Below, one piece after another: positions 15,735 to 22,492 of a DNA stretch of 25,561 bases. Origin of the DNA: Brevundimonas sp. (lineage in GTDB: Bacteria > Pseudomonadota > Alphaproteobacteria > Caulobacterales > Caulobacteraceae); contig JADCBH010000111.1 in assembly GCA_020253595.1 (NCBI GenBank), positions 1-25,561 of the forward strand. Reading direction: 5' to 3'. The stretch's first letter is position 1, and every line of letters starts with the position of its first letter. Made by a program: the position numbers and the translations under genes. A model generated the notes under the pieces. It saw only the letters and a program-made list of their open reading frames with translations, was not told the DNA's origin and did not search any database.

Positions 15735-16771
15735 CGATCGCTCCGATCCGAGTTCTGATCGTGGACGACTCGCCCACGATGCGGGCGCTGCTGCGTCACC
15801 ATCTGACGTCCGACCCCGATATCCGCGTCGTCGGGGAAGCCGCTGACCCCCTGGACGCGCGCGAGGCCATCAAGAACCTCGATCCGCACGTCGTCACGCT
15901 CGACGTCGAGATGCCCAATATGAATGGTCTGGAGTTTCTGGCGCGTCTGATGCGTCTGCGCCCGACCCCTGTTGTCATGGTTTCGACGCTGACCCAGAAG
16001 GGCGCGGACGCGACCCTGGCGGCGCTTGAACTCGGTGCCGTTGACTGCGTCGGCAAGCCAACGGGTCACGAGGCGGGTGGCTTCGCGTCCCTGATCGAGA
16101 AGGTCAAGGTCGCGGCCGGCGCCAGGGTCAGGCCCGTTGACCGTCCTGTCCCCGTTGCGCCCGAGGCCGGCTTTTCGAGCGCAGTCGAGGTCGTGGCGCT
16201 TGGCGCATCCACGGGCGGGGTGGAAGCCTTGCTGACCATCCTTCAGACCTTTCCCGCCAACTGCCCGCCGACGGTCATCACCCAGCACATGCCGGCGAGC
16301 TTCACCACGAGCTTTGCGGCGCGTCTCGACCGGACCTGCACCCCGAAGGTCGCAGAGGCCCGTGATGCCGAACCTCTGCGCCAAGGCCACGTCTATCTTG
16401 CCCCCGGAGGCGCGGCACACCTCAAGGTCGTGCGTGCAGGTGCCGCTCTGGTCTGCAGGCTCGATGCCAGCGACCTCGTCAGCGGACATCGTCCCTCGGT
16501 TGACGCCCTCTTCTCGTCGGTTGCGCGTTCGGCGGGGGCCTCGGCGGTCGGTGCCATCCTGACCGGAATGGGCCGCGACGGAGCGGCGGGGCTGCTGGAA
16601 ATGAGCCGGGCAGGGGCCCGCACCCTGGGCCAGGATGAGGCTTCCAGCACCGTCTATGGGATGCCCCGCGCTGCTTCCGAGGCAGGCGCTGTACAAATTC
16701 AAGTTCCACTCGAGCGCATGGGAGCGGCGATTCTCCGCGCCGCCAGCCGCCGAGCGTCGGAGATTGCCTGA
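15731..16771 (+). CDS. cheB: Chemotaxis response regulator and methylesterase CheB
   Basis: A 346-residue two-domain protein. The receiver has D12 D13 and the phosphoacceptor D58 (VVTLDVEMPNMNG). A linker of about 30 residues leads to the esterase domain with the catalytic triad S160 (GASTGG), H186 (ITQHMPAS) and D283 (GMGRDG). It removes methyl groups from receptor glutamates (and can deamidate glutamines) when phosphorylated by CheA, providing negative feedback. Start overlaps cheR (ATGA) and stop overlaps the next cheY (TGATG). Everything expected of an active enzyme is present. Confidence 0.96.
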   Translation: MTIAPIRVLIVDDSPTMRALLRHHLTSDPDIRVVGEAADPLDAREAIKNLDPHVVTLDVEMPNMNGLEFLARLMRLRPTPVVMVSTLTQKGADATLAALELGAVDCVGKPTGHEAGGFASLIEKVKVAAGARVRPVDRPVPVAPEAGFSSAVEVVALGASTGGVEALLTILQTFPANCPPTVITQHMPASFTTSFAARLDRTCTPKVAEARDAEPLRQGHVYLAPGGAAHLKVVRAGAALVCRLDASDLVSGHRPSVDALFSSVARSAGASAVGAILTGMGRDGAAGLLEMSRAGARTLGQDEASSTVYGMPRAASEAGAVQIQVPLERMGAAILRAASRRASEIA

Positions 16772-17160
16772 TGCCTGCCGCTTCTGACCTTCGCGCCCTC
16801 GTCGTCGACGATCAGCAGACCATTCGCGTTCTGGTGAGAAACGGTCTGCGCGAAATCGGTGTTCAGATGATCGAGGACGCGGTCGATGGCGAAGATGCTC
16901 TGCGCCAGCTCATGCATGGCCGGTTCAATCTGATCATCTCGGACTTCAACATGCCCAAGCTGGACGGCCTCGCCCTTCTGCGTGCTGTTCGGGGGGCACC
17001 GCAGTTCCGTTCGATCGGCTTCATCATGCTGACGGGCCGCGCTGACAATGACCTGATCAATCGGGCCCAGCAGTTCGGCGTCAACAACTACCTGGTCAAG
17101 CCGTTCACTGTCGCCTCGCTTCGGGAGAAGCTTGAGGCCGTCTATGGACCTTTGCAGTGA
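16771..17160 (+). CDS. cheY: CheY-type single-domain response regulator (second of three)
   Basis: A 129-residue receiver with D13 D14, the phosphoacceptor D58 (LIISDFNMPKLDG), T88 in FIMLTGRAD, Y107 and K110 in NNYLVKPF. The tyrosine at the switch position and the FNMPxLDG loop make it the most E. coli CheY-like of the three, so it is the best candidate for the motor-binding regulator. It overlaps cheB by one base and cheD by a GTGA, and corresponds in position to cheYII of Caulobacter. Confidence 0.94.
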   Translation: MPAASDLRALVVDDQQTIRVLVRNGLREIGVQMIEDAVDGEDALRQLMHGRFNLIISDFNMPKLDGLALLRAVRGAPQFRSIGFIMLTGRADNDLINRAQQFGVNNYLVKPFTVASLREKLEAVYGPLQ

Positions 17161-17699
17161 CCGCAGCCGTACTTCTACCAAAGCGTCGCCTTCACGTCAT
17201 TCAGGGCACCCATGAGGTGACTGACGATCCTGAGGTGCTTCTCACCACGATCCTGGGAAGCTGCGTCGCCGCGTGCATCCGCGATCCGTCGACGGGTGTC
17301 GGCGGCATGAATCACTTCCTCTTGCCCGAGGCGCCAGACCCCGGCCAGGGACACCGTCGCTATGGCGTTCAGGCCATGGAGCTCTTGATCAACGGCCTTC
17401 TGGCGCTTGGCGCTCGCAGACACCGGCTTGAGGCGAAGCTGTTCGGTGGGGCAAGGATGAGCGCTACCATGGCCGACATAGGCTTGCGCAACGCCGAGTT
17501 CGCTCGGCGTTTTCTCGCCGATGAACGGATACCCCTGGTTGGTGAGAGCTTGGGCGGCTCAAAGGCTCGTCGCGTCCAGTATTGGCCGGCGATGGGGCGT
17601 GCTCAGCAGCAGTTGGTCACCGATCCCACGATCATGGTCCGCGAGCGTTCGTCGTCTCGAGAACTCGTGGTCAAGTCGGGCGAAGTCGAGCTGTTCTGA
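17157..17699 (+). CDS. cheD: Chemoreceptor glutamine deamidase CheD
   Basis: A 180-residue protein starting at a GTG that overlaps the cheY stop as GTGA. The CheD signature is clear: TILGSCVAACI with the catalytic cysteine C36, GGMNHFLLPEAP with H53, then KLFGGARM. CheD deamidates receptor glutamines to methylatable glutamates and in some bacteria binds CheC or CheY. No cheC is in the window, so deamidation is the likely role. The C-terminal tail (ERSSSRELVVKSGEVELF) extends beyond the catalytic core. It overlaps cheU by one base. Confidence 0.94.
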   Translation: MTAAVLLPKRRLHVIQGTHEVTDDPEVLLTTILGSCVAACIRDPSTGVGGMNHFLLPEAPDPGQGHRRYGVQAMELLINGLLALGARRHRLEAKLFGGARMSATMADIGLRNAEFARRFLADERIPLVGESLGGSKARRVQYWPAMGRAQQQLVTDPTIMVRERSSSRELVVKSGEVELF

Positions 17700-18025
17700 T
17701 GAGCGGAGCGCCCGATCAAGACCGCGTGCCTGTGTCCGCTGCTCTGGTCACGCTCGGCCGAGAGCTCGGCGTATGGGCAGCTTCGGCGCGACGGATTGAG
17801 GACGACCTGGGCACGAATGGTCTCACGCCATTCGTCCGTCAGGAGGCCGACATGCTGCGCCAGCATCTCGAGCAACTCGAGCGTTTTGTTGTGGAGTTGG
17901 CCGGGCAGGTCGACGGCTCAGCCGATGTGGCAGCAGCCGTTCGGTCGGTGAATCTTGCGGCCCTTGCAGAGCGACTGCAGGGCAGTGACGCCAGAAATGC
18001 GTCACAGGAGTGCGAACTATGGTGA
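17699..18025 (+). CDS. cheU: CheU-like small chemotaxis operon protein of unknown biochemical role
   Basis: A 108-residue, mainly helical protein (SAALVTLGRELGVWAASARRIEDDLG, then VRQEADMLRQHLEQLERFVVELAGQ). No enzymatic motif or membrane segment is seen. The name rests on position: the gene between cheD and the third cheY in the Caulobacter cluster is called cheU. The start ATG overlaps the cheD stop (TGATG), and the 3' end overlaps the next gene by 7 bases if that gene starts at 18019. The heptad-like middle part suggests a coiled coil or helical bundle that could dock on CheA, CheY or the receptor. Biochemical function unknown. Confidence 0.72.
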   Translation: MSGAPDQDRVPVSAALVTLGRELGVWAASARRIEDDLGTNGLTPFVRQEADMLRQHLEQLERFVVELAGQVDGSADVAAAVRSVNLAALAERLQGSDARNASQECELW

Positions 18026-18618
18026 CGCGTCCGGGCGGCGAAGGCCGCATCAACCTACGACAGGTCAAGGTTCTCTGCGTCGACTCCAACAGTCAGGGCC
18101 TCGAGATCCTGGGCCAGATGCTTATGGGCTTCGGCGTTGACAAGATCTCTCGGTGCCAGAGCGGTCGGGAGGCGCGGGAAGCGCTGAAGGTCAACGAGTA
18201 CGACCTGGTCCTTCTCGATGCGCAGCTTGCCGACGATTCAGGCTTCGACATCGTTCGTTGGCTTCGCGAAAGCGGCGCAGAACCGGCGCGTTTCATGCCC
18301 GTGATCATCGTGACCGGCCACACGCGTGAGGGCCAGGTGATTACGGCCCGCGACTGTGGGGCCAACTTCGTCGTGGCCAAGCCGACCTCGCCCACCGTTC
18401 TTATGCAGCGGATCCTTTGGTCAGCCAAAGGCGGCCGCGTGTTCGTCGAGGCACCCAAGTTCATTGGTCCAGACCGACGGTTCAAGTTTGACGGTGTGCC
18501 CGCGACCGGTGGCCGGAGGTCGACAGACCTGAGCGGCGATCTCGGCGAACCGCAGAAAGCCAACATGTCCCAGGATGAAATCGACAACGTGTTCCGTCCG
18601 CAAAAGGTCAGTCTCTGA
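18019..18618 (+). CDS. CheY-like receiver with basic C-terminal extension and FliM-like tail (CheYIII position)
   Basis: A 199-residue protein. The ATG at 18019 has AGGAG 8 bases upstream; the GTG at 18010 is inside that ribosome site. The receiver spans about 15-135: phosphoacceptor D67 (LVLLDAQLADDSG), T99 and K121 (VVAKPTS). The first pocket reads VDSN, so one of the usual two acidic residues is missing. A 60-residue extension carries FIGPDRRFKF (148-157) and GGRR (164-167), then ends with MSQDEIDNVF (183-192) and a 7-residue tail. The basic part recalls the arginine-rich segment of Cle c-di-GMP-binding CheY proteins of Caulobacter, one of which I believe is this locus. The tail resembles the SQxEIDALL peptide of FliM. 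Function beyond signalling adaptor is inference. Confidence 0.85.
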   Translation: MVTRPGGEGRINLRQVKVLCVDSNSQGLEILGQMLMGFGVDKISRCQSGREAREALKVNEYDLVLLDAQLADDSGFDIVRWLRESGAEPARFMPVIIVTGHTREGQVITARDCGANFVVAKPTSPTVLMQRILWSAKGGRVFVEAPKFIGPDRRFKFDGVPATGGRRSTDLSGDLGEPQKANMSQDEIDNVFRPQKVSL

Positions 18619-19115
18619 TGTCAGTCAAGTTCCGGATGGTCACCACGTCCCTCGAGGTGAAGTGTCGCAAGCCCGGTGGACGAACCGTGCGGGAGTGCAT
18701 CGAAGACGCCAACGCTCGATTGACCGTGCTCGAACCCACGTTGATCCCTCTCATTGCAGAGCGGGTGACCCAGATCGAAGCCCTTGTTCAACCGTTCAAG
18801 ATGCGTCCCTCGCAAGAGGCGCTGGATCAGGTCCACAGACTGGCCGACGAGTGCCTCGGATACTGCGTGGCCATCAAACGTCCAGGACTGGCTGGCAGTC
18901 TCAGGACCGTATGCAAGCTCGCAGACCTTCTGGAGGCCAACGCCGTCTGGAAGCCGGGTGCCTTCCTGCCTGCCATCCATATGATCCGGGCCTCCCTTCA
19001 GGGTGGGCTGACCTCAACCCAGGTCAAGGTGCTGGTTTCCGAGATGGATCAGGTGATGCAGCATCTGGCGGCGGCCAGCGAAGCTCCGGCGCCCGCCAGC
19101 GCAGCATCGGCCTAG
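18618..19115 (+). CDS. cheE: CheE-like protein, last gene of the chemotaxis operon
   Basis: A 165-residue, soluble, mostly helical protein (CRKPGGRTVRECIEDANARLTVLEP, then EALDQVHRLADECLGYCVAIKRP and LRTVCKLADLLEANAVWKPGAFL), ending in an Ala/Pro-rich tail. No catalytic motif is recognised. The name comes from position: cheE closes the Caulobacter cluster after cheYIII. The helical, Cys-containing core with a HRLADEC segment is faintly reminiscent of an Hpt-like bundle, but the phosphoacceptor context HSxKG is absent. The start overlaps the preceding stop (TGATG). I recall genetic work linking cheU and cheE to adhesion in Caulobacter; molecular role unknown. Confidence 0.72.
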   Translation: MSVKFRMVTTSLEVKCRKPGGRTVRECIEDANARLTVLEPTLIPLIAERVTQIEALVQPFKMRPSQEALDQVHRLADECLGYCVAIKRPGLAGSLRTVCKLADLLEANAVWKPGAFLPAIHMIRASLQGGLTSTQVKVLVSEMDQVMQHLAAASEAPAPASAASA

Positions 19116-19311
19116 ACTGGCTCTGATCGCGATGCGGACTCTGATCGGTTCGCGACGGTCAACCACATGTCCGAAAGGCTACCCCAGATGCATGCCGCCG
19201 TCTTCGAAGCGCGGGCTTGTCAGGGGCGGCTGGCGGTGCTGTCAGTCCAACGCGAATTTGTCTCCGCTAACCGCAGCTAGTGGCAGGGGGTCACGTCACC
19301 CGAAGGGTTCA
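19116..19311. other. Intergenic region after the chemotaxis operon
   Basis: About 196 bases between convergent genes. It holds a 9-base direct repeat, CTCTGATCG at 19121-19129 and 19139-19147 (18-base period), right after the cheE stop. A short inverted repeat CCGAAG/CTTCGG around 19302-19321 straddles the end of the nuclease gene. No strong terminator with a U-run and no credible gene was seen. Confidence 0.4.
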
Positions 19312-20184
19312 TTACTTCGGTGCGATCACGAAGCTGACCAAACCCTCGGCATTCCGGACCATCACCATCTCGCTCTCCTTCCCCTCGATATCTAGCGTGC
19401 TGGACATGATCTCGACCCGGCCATGATCGCCCTCGTAGGTGTGGAGCTTGAACGGCTTAGGGGTGTCAGTGATCTCCACGACGGCATCGATAACGACGTA
19501 ATCAACGTCGTGGCGCTCACCGTTTGCATCGACCACGTGGCAGTCAGTGCCCTGCCATTTGACATGTAAGTTTCCGGGTTCTTCACGACCGAAGGGCTCT
19601 GGCAGATCGTTCTCCGACATGGCCTTATTCGCAACATTCACAAGAACTTGCGGAGTCACCACGCTTCCGTCTGACCCATAGAGTTCAAACGGTTCCACAA
19701 TCTTTGTTTTCGCAAAAACCTGGGCGTCGATCTTTGTGAAGTTCCGCCTGGTTTCGATCATCGCGGACGTCCCAAGCCAGTCGAAGCCTGCCACCTGCTG
19801 AAGCGAAAGACATTGAATCCGTTCCGCCGGGGCAGCCCTAAGCGCCGATTTACAGAAGCCACGGGCGGACACCATCACACGGTGATCGACGCCAGTGCGT
19901 TCGCATTTCCTCGCGAACGCCTCCAAGTCGTTCAGTCCTAGCTTCCGGGACTTGTCCCGGCATTCGACCGCAGTGACGATCTCGTGCAGTCCGACTTTCC
20001 GCCGGATCAGCACGTCATGCTCGCGGCGCTCTCCGCCGGAATCGAGAACAAAACCCGGCGACTCGATGGTCACTCCTTCGGCTTGCTGCATAGCCTTCTC
20101 GATCAGAGCGACCATGCCTTGAAAGGCCATCCCCGGCTTCGGTTTGGTCATTAGTCCTAGCAAGCTGCTGCGGCCCGTTGCCAT
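19312..20184 (-). CDS. Lone Mrr-like restriction endonuclease domain protein
   Basis: A 290-residue protein from the ATG at 20184; an ATG at 20151 (MTKPKPGMAF, with AGGA just before it) is an alternative start. Residues about 17-135 resemble the Mrr-cat type PD-(D/E)xK nuclease fold: GMVALIEKAMQQ, then EHDVLIRRK (D57), IVTAVECRDKSRKLG (E74) and RVMVSARGFCKSAL. The motif II-III block reads ECR where most relatives have ECK, so the catalytic Lys may be replaced or supplied elsewhere. The second half (about 145-290) is a beta-rich domain I do not recognise. No methyltransferase, specificity subunit or helicase lies next to it. Codon usage is visibly more A/T-rich than in the che genes. Likely role: restriction of foreign or modified DNA, by inference. 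Confidence 0.62.
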   Translation of the reverse strand: MATGRSSLLGLMTKPKPGMAFQGMVALIEKAMQQAEGVTIESPGFVLDSGGERREHDVLIRRKVGLHEIVTAVECRDKSRKLGLNDLEAFARKCERTGVDHRVMVSARGFCKSALRAAPAERIQCLSLQQVAGFDWLGTSAMIETRRNFTKIDAQVFAKTKIVEPFELYGSDGSVVTPQVLVNVANKAMSENDLPEPFGREEPGNLHVKWQGTDCHVVDANGERHDVDYVVIDAVVEITDTPKPFKLHTYEGDHGRVEIMSSTLDIEGKESEMVMVRNAEGLVSFVIAPK

Positions 20185-20228
20185 TGATCGGACACTACCA
20201 CAGTAGGCGCAACGCCCGGCTAGGCAGA

Positions 20229-20247
20229 CGATCTTTCCGAAAGATCG
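20229..20247 (-). repeat. Perfect 19-base inverted repeat downstream of the 156-residue gene
   Basis: CGATCTTT at 20229-20236 pairs with AAAGATCG at 20240-20247 around a 3-base loop. It abuts the stronger hairpin at 20248-20273, forming two hairpins in tandem in the 98-base gap between two minus-strand genes. Confidence 0.55.
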
Positions 20248-20273
20248 ATGGCGGGGTCTTTCGACCCCGCCAT
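20248..20273 (-). terminator. Strong hairpin terminator of the 156-residue gene
   Basis: An 11-base perfect stem (ATGGCGGGGTC with GACCCCGCCAT) and a 4-base loop, 9 bases after the stop at 20283. In the minus-strand RNA the loop is GAAA, a stable GNRA tetraloop, and CGAUCUUU follows; in plus-strand RNA the loop would be UUUC. This asymmetry supports minus-strand use. It separates this gene from the nuclease gene. Confidence 0.65.
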
Positions 20274-20282
20274 TCCGGCTTG

Positions 20283-20753
20283 TCAGTTGAAGATCGCCGG
20301 GGGCTCGCCATCCGGAAGCGCCCCATACCGCTCCTTCAGCTCTTCAAGAGTCTGCGCTTCCGTCCCGACGAACCATTCCTCCAACTTTCCGGTGTGGGGA
20401 TTGAAGCAGGCTGAAATGCCGTTCCACAGGCTCCGGGGCGTTTTGGCGTCGGGAGAGCCCTTACCTTCGAGATAAAGCGCCCATCGCTCGGCACGCTCTC
20501 TCTCGGATTTGAGCGCCCCTGAACGTTCCTGAAGCGCAGTATCGTTGCGGGTGGGAACCCCGGTGCTGGCACACCAAGCTCGCCAGACGAGCACCTTCAG
20601 GACATCGTCGTCGCCGTAGGACTCTTCGAGATAGGTGACGAGATCGTCCAGGGCGGTCTTGCTGGCGTCACCCGCCCATTTGGACGGATCGCTGACAGAG
20701 CTGGCGATCTCTTCCCAAGTAGCTGCGTAATCAGCGGGGGCATTGTCGTTCAT
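20283..20753 (-). CDS. Hypothetical protein, 156 residues
   Basis: Starts MNDNAPADYAATWEE; this ATG is chosen over the upstream frame because GGAG lies 9 bases before it. The protein is acidic and soluble, with no signal peptide or membrane segment. The middle has ALDDLVTYLEESYGDDDVLKVLVWRAW and a charged helix with SERERAERWALYLEGKG. The end has LWNGISACFNPHTGKLEEWFVG and LEELKERYGALPDGEPP. I recognise no family. It is followed by a strong hairpin and preceded by a 170-base gap, so it is probably monocistronic. Its base composition resembles the nuclease gene next to it, and it could be accessory. Confidence 0.65.
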   Translation of the reverse strand: MNDNAPADYAATWEEIASSVSDPSKWAGDASKTALDDLVTYLEESYGDDDVLKVLVWRAWCASTGVPTRNDTALQERSGALKSERERAERWALYLEGKGSPDAKTPRSLWNGISACFNPHTGKLEEWFVGTEAQTLEELKERYGALPDGEPPAIFN

Positions 20754-20923
20754 GCGTTGGTTCTCCGGTGCCCAACCCGAGCGGCCAACACGACCGCTCC
20801 TCGGAGCGGTTTTGGAATCTAACCACATTTTCTCGAATGTCGTGTGGCGAATTTCGGGTTAGCTTTCTGCAACACGGCGCTGTTTTTGTGTGATGTTTTA
20901 CATGAACTAGGGCTCTGGGTCGG
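20754..20923. promoter_or_regulatory. Intergenic region upstream of the 156-residue gene
   Basis: About 170 bases, A/T-richer than the surroundings around 20815-20915, where the promoter probably lies. A hairpin ACCGCTC-CTCG-GAGCGGT at 20793-20810 is followed by TTT on the plus strand. On the minus strand it lies in the leader of the 156-residue gene or downstream of the exported-protein gene, so it may be a weak terminator or leader structure. Confidence 0.35.
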
Positions 20924-21400
20924 CTATGGAGGCGAAATCGGTCCACTGCGCATCGCCTGGATCATCGCCCGCTGAAGTTCGATCCAACGGCCACATTGTG
21001 CCTCGAAGCGTTCTCCCGAACGTGAAGGAAAGTCCGTATCGCCCCGAGCATCCGCGATCTCGCGTTCCGCCCGAAGTCGCTCGACTTCGATCTGCTTCAT
21101 GTTTTCGAAGAGCGTCTCGACTTCCGTCTGCCGGGACGGATCAAGCCCTTCGACCAAAAACGTCATGCCCGCCAGCGTCCACCCGCGCTCCATACCTTCT
21201 AGGCTTGTTGCAGCAGCGGTGAGGCCATTCCGGTTTGCTAGTTCAGCGGCATATGCCCAATGACCGCTGCAATGCGCGAATGCCTGTCCGACGTCGTAAA
21301 ACTCGGCTGGGGTGTCCGGAAACGCGGCTGACGGTTCTTGAACGGGCGGCGGGGCCGCTGAAGCAAGAAGCCCGATGAACGCCATTCCTGCTGAAATCAT
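20924..21400 (-). CDS. Small exported hypothetical protein, 158 residues
   Basis: The ATG at 21400 is preferred because GGAGG lies 5 bases upstream and the protein then begins with a signal peptide, MISAGMAFIGLLASAAPPP. The mature part is helical, with AHCSGHWAYAAELANRNGL, EGMERGWTLAGMTFLVEGL and a charged helix VETLFENMKQIEVERLRAEREI. Two cysteines (C44 and C136) could form a periplasmic disulphide. I recognise the type as a family of uncharacterised alphaproteobacterial periplasmic proteins but cannot name a function. It is divergent from the exported 298-residue protein, with 94 bases between starts and nearly identical ribosome sites. Confidence 0.75.
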   Translation of the reverse strand: MISAGMAFIGLLASAAPPPVQEPSAAFPDTPAEFYDVGQAFAHCSGHWAYAAELANRNGLTAAATSLEGMERGWTLAGMTFLVEGLDPSRQTEVETLFENMKQIEVERLRAEREIADARGDTDFPSRSGERFEAQCGRWIELQRAMIQAMRSGPISPP

Positions 21401-21494
21401 TGTGACCTCCGCGTGAGAAATCCGACCGCCAGCGCAACCGTAGAAAGGGTGACAGCTTGGCGTTCCCCTGTCACCTTCATCACCGGAGGTCTCA
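21401..21494. promoter_or_regulatory. Symmetric divergent promoter region of two exported proteins
   Basis: Both genes have almost the same leader just before ATG: CGGAGGTCACA for the leftward and CGGAGGTCTCA for the rightward gene. Between them GTGACAG at 21449-21455 and CTGTCAC at 21468-21474 form a perfect 7-base inverted repeat with a 12-base spacer, extended to AAGG/CCTT with one extra base. This could be an operator shared by both genes. Confidence 0.45.
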
Positions 21495-22391
21495 ATGCGC
21501 ACAGCCCTTGTAGCTACAGCCATTCTGATGGCCGCATCATCCGTCGGCGCTCAAGAAGCAGATCATGATCGCCTGAACGAACTTCCTCTGGAGCAGGCCT
21601 ATGCCGAGATGGTCCGGCTTGAAGGCGGTCGGGAGCAGGGGTTTTCAGTAGGGCTCCTATTCTACAGCGCCCGTCTAGCTCTGGCGAACCTGGGCTATGC
21701 CATTGACCTCCGGTCGTTGACTGCACCCCTCACCGATCCAGACACGCAAGCTGCGGTTCGAGAGTTCGAAGGTAAGGCGGGATTGGTCGCCGACGGTTCG
21801 CTGACTTTTGGCGAGCTTGAACGGCTCATGACCCTGTCTCGCCTCGCACAGCTAACCCCCTTGTCCGTCGGAAGCGGCAAGCACGTCGCGGCTTACGAGG
21901 GGGCGCTTCCGGCGGTTCGCGCCAGTGGCACCTGGTCTATGGCAGATATCGCTTTCCCGCTGAACTATTCGGAGATCAGATGCCAGATCGACGAGCAGAC
22001 TTGTGAAGAACGGATCATTTGGGTCAGCGCGCCGACGCTAACGGGATCAAACGCCGATCTCTCCAGCTATGTCATCACCACCCACACAGACTTCTATGAG
22101 ATCGAATCCTGGGAGAATGGCGTTCTGGATGCCAAGGCCACGAACAGCTGTCGGCAGGTCCGCCTCTCGATAAACACCCGCACAGAGCTGGTGACCCAGA
22201 CCACGCAAGACTTAGACCCCGAGGGCTGCGCTATTCCCAACAGTGAGTTGCGCCTCCCGCCAATCGACGGTCTGCGGGTCGCAACTCTGATCGATCCGTG
22301 GGACGCACGAAGCACCCACTTCGACACTATTCGGGCCGCCACAAATGGCGTGCGTGGTCAAGCACTAGGCGTGCTGTTCCCTTCCGAGTGA
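21495..22391 (+). CDS. Exported hypothetical protein with peptidoglycan-binding-like segment
   Basis: A 298-residue protein, start fixed by GGAGG 5 bases upstream. The signal peptide MRTALVATAILMAASSVGA is likely cut before Q20 or E21. Residues about 58-112 (ARLALANLGYAIDLRSLTA, DTQAAVREFEGKAGLVADG, LTFGELERL) resemble a PG_binding_1 three-helix fold. The rest, about 130-298, is beta-rich with four cysteines (C163, C170, C219, C245) and no recognised motif; C163 and C170 sit close enough for a local disulphide. Likely periplasmic and possibly cell-wall associated. It is divergent from the small exported gene and convergent with tRNA-Ser. Function unknown. Confidence 0.72.
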   Translation: MRTALVATAILMAASSVGAQEADHDRLNELPLEQAYAEMVRLEGGREQGFSVGLLFYSARLALANLGYAIDLRSLTAPLTDPDTQAAVREFEGKAGLVADGSLTFGELERLMTLSRLAQLTPLSVGSGKHVAAYEGALPAVRASGTWSMADIAFPLNYSEIRCQIDEQTCEERIIWVSAPTLTGSNADLSSYVITTHTDFYEIESWENGVLDAKATNSCRQVRLSINTRTELVTQTTQDLDPEGCAIPNSELRLPPIDGLRVATLIDPWDARSTHFDTIRAATNGVRGQALGVLFPSE

Positions 22392-22459
22392 GAGCAGGGA
22401 TTACCCCTAAGGCAGACCGTGTCACACAACGCGTCACGCAAATCTGACCCACGGAGAGC

Positions 22460-22474
22460 AAAATCATTGATTTT
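22460..22474 (-). terminator. A/T-rich palindrome downstream of tRNA-Ser, possible terminator
   Basis: AAAATCA-T-TGATTTT is a perfect 7-1-7 inverted repeat, extended by an imperfect GAG/CTC. It lies about 20 bases past the tRNA 3' end on the minus strand and ends in TTTT there. The stem is A/T-rich and the loop tiny, so folding would be weak. It could instead be a protein-binding or recombination site. Confidence 0.35.
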
Positions 22475-22492
22475 ACTCGACCTTTGGGGAGA

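Noticed and set aside
19259..19266. An 8-base match (GTCTCCGC) to the tRNA-Ser 3' end, considered as an att site
   Set aside because: It is in inverted, not direct, orientation relative to the tRNA and too short to be meaningful.
19132..19395. An 87-codon open frame after cheE
   Set aside because: It overlaps the end of the nuclease gene on the other strand, has no ribosome site and no recognisable composition.
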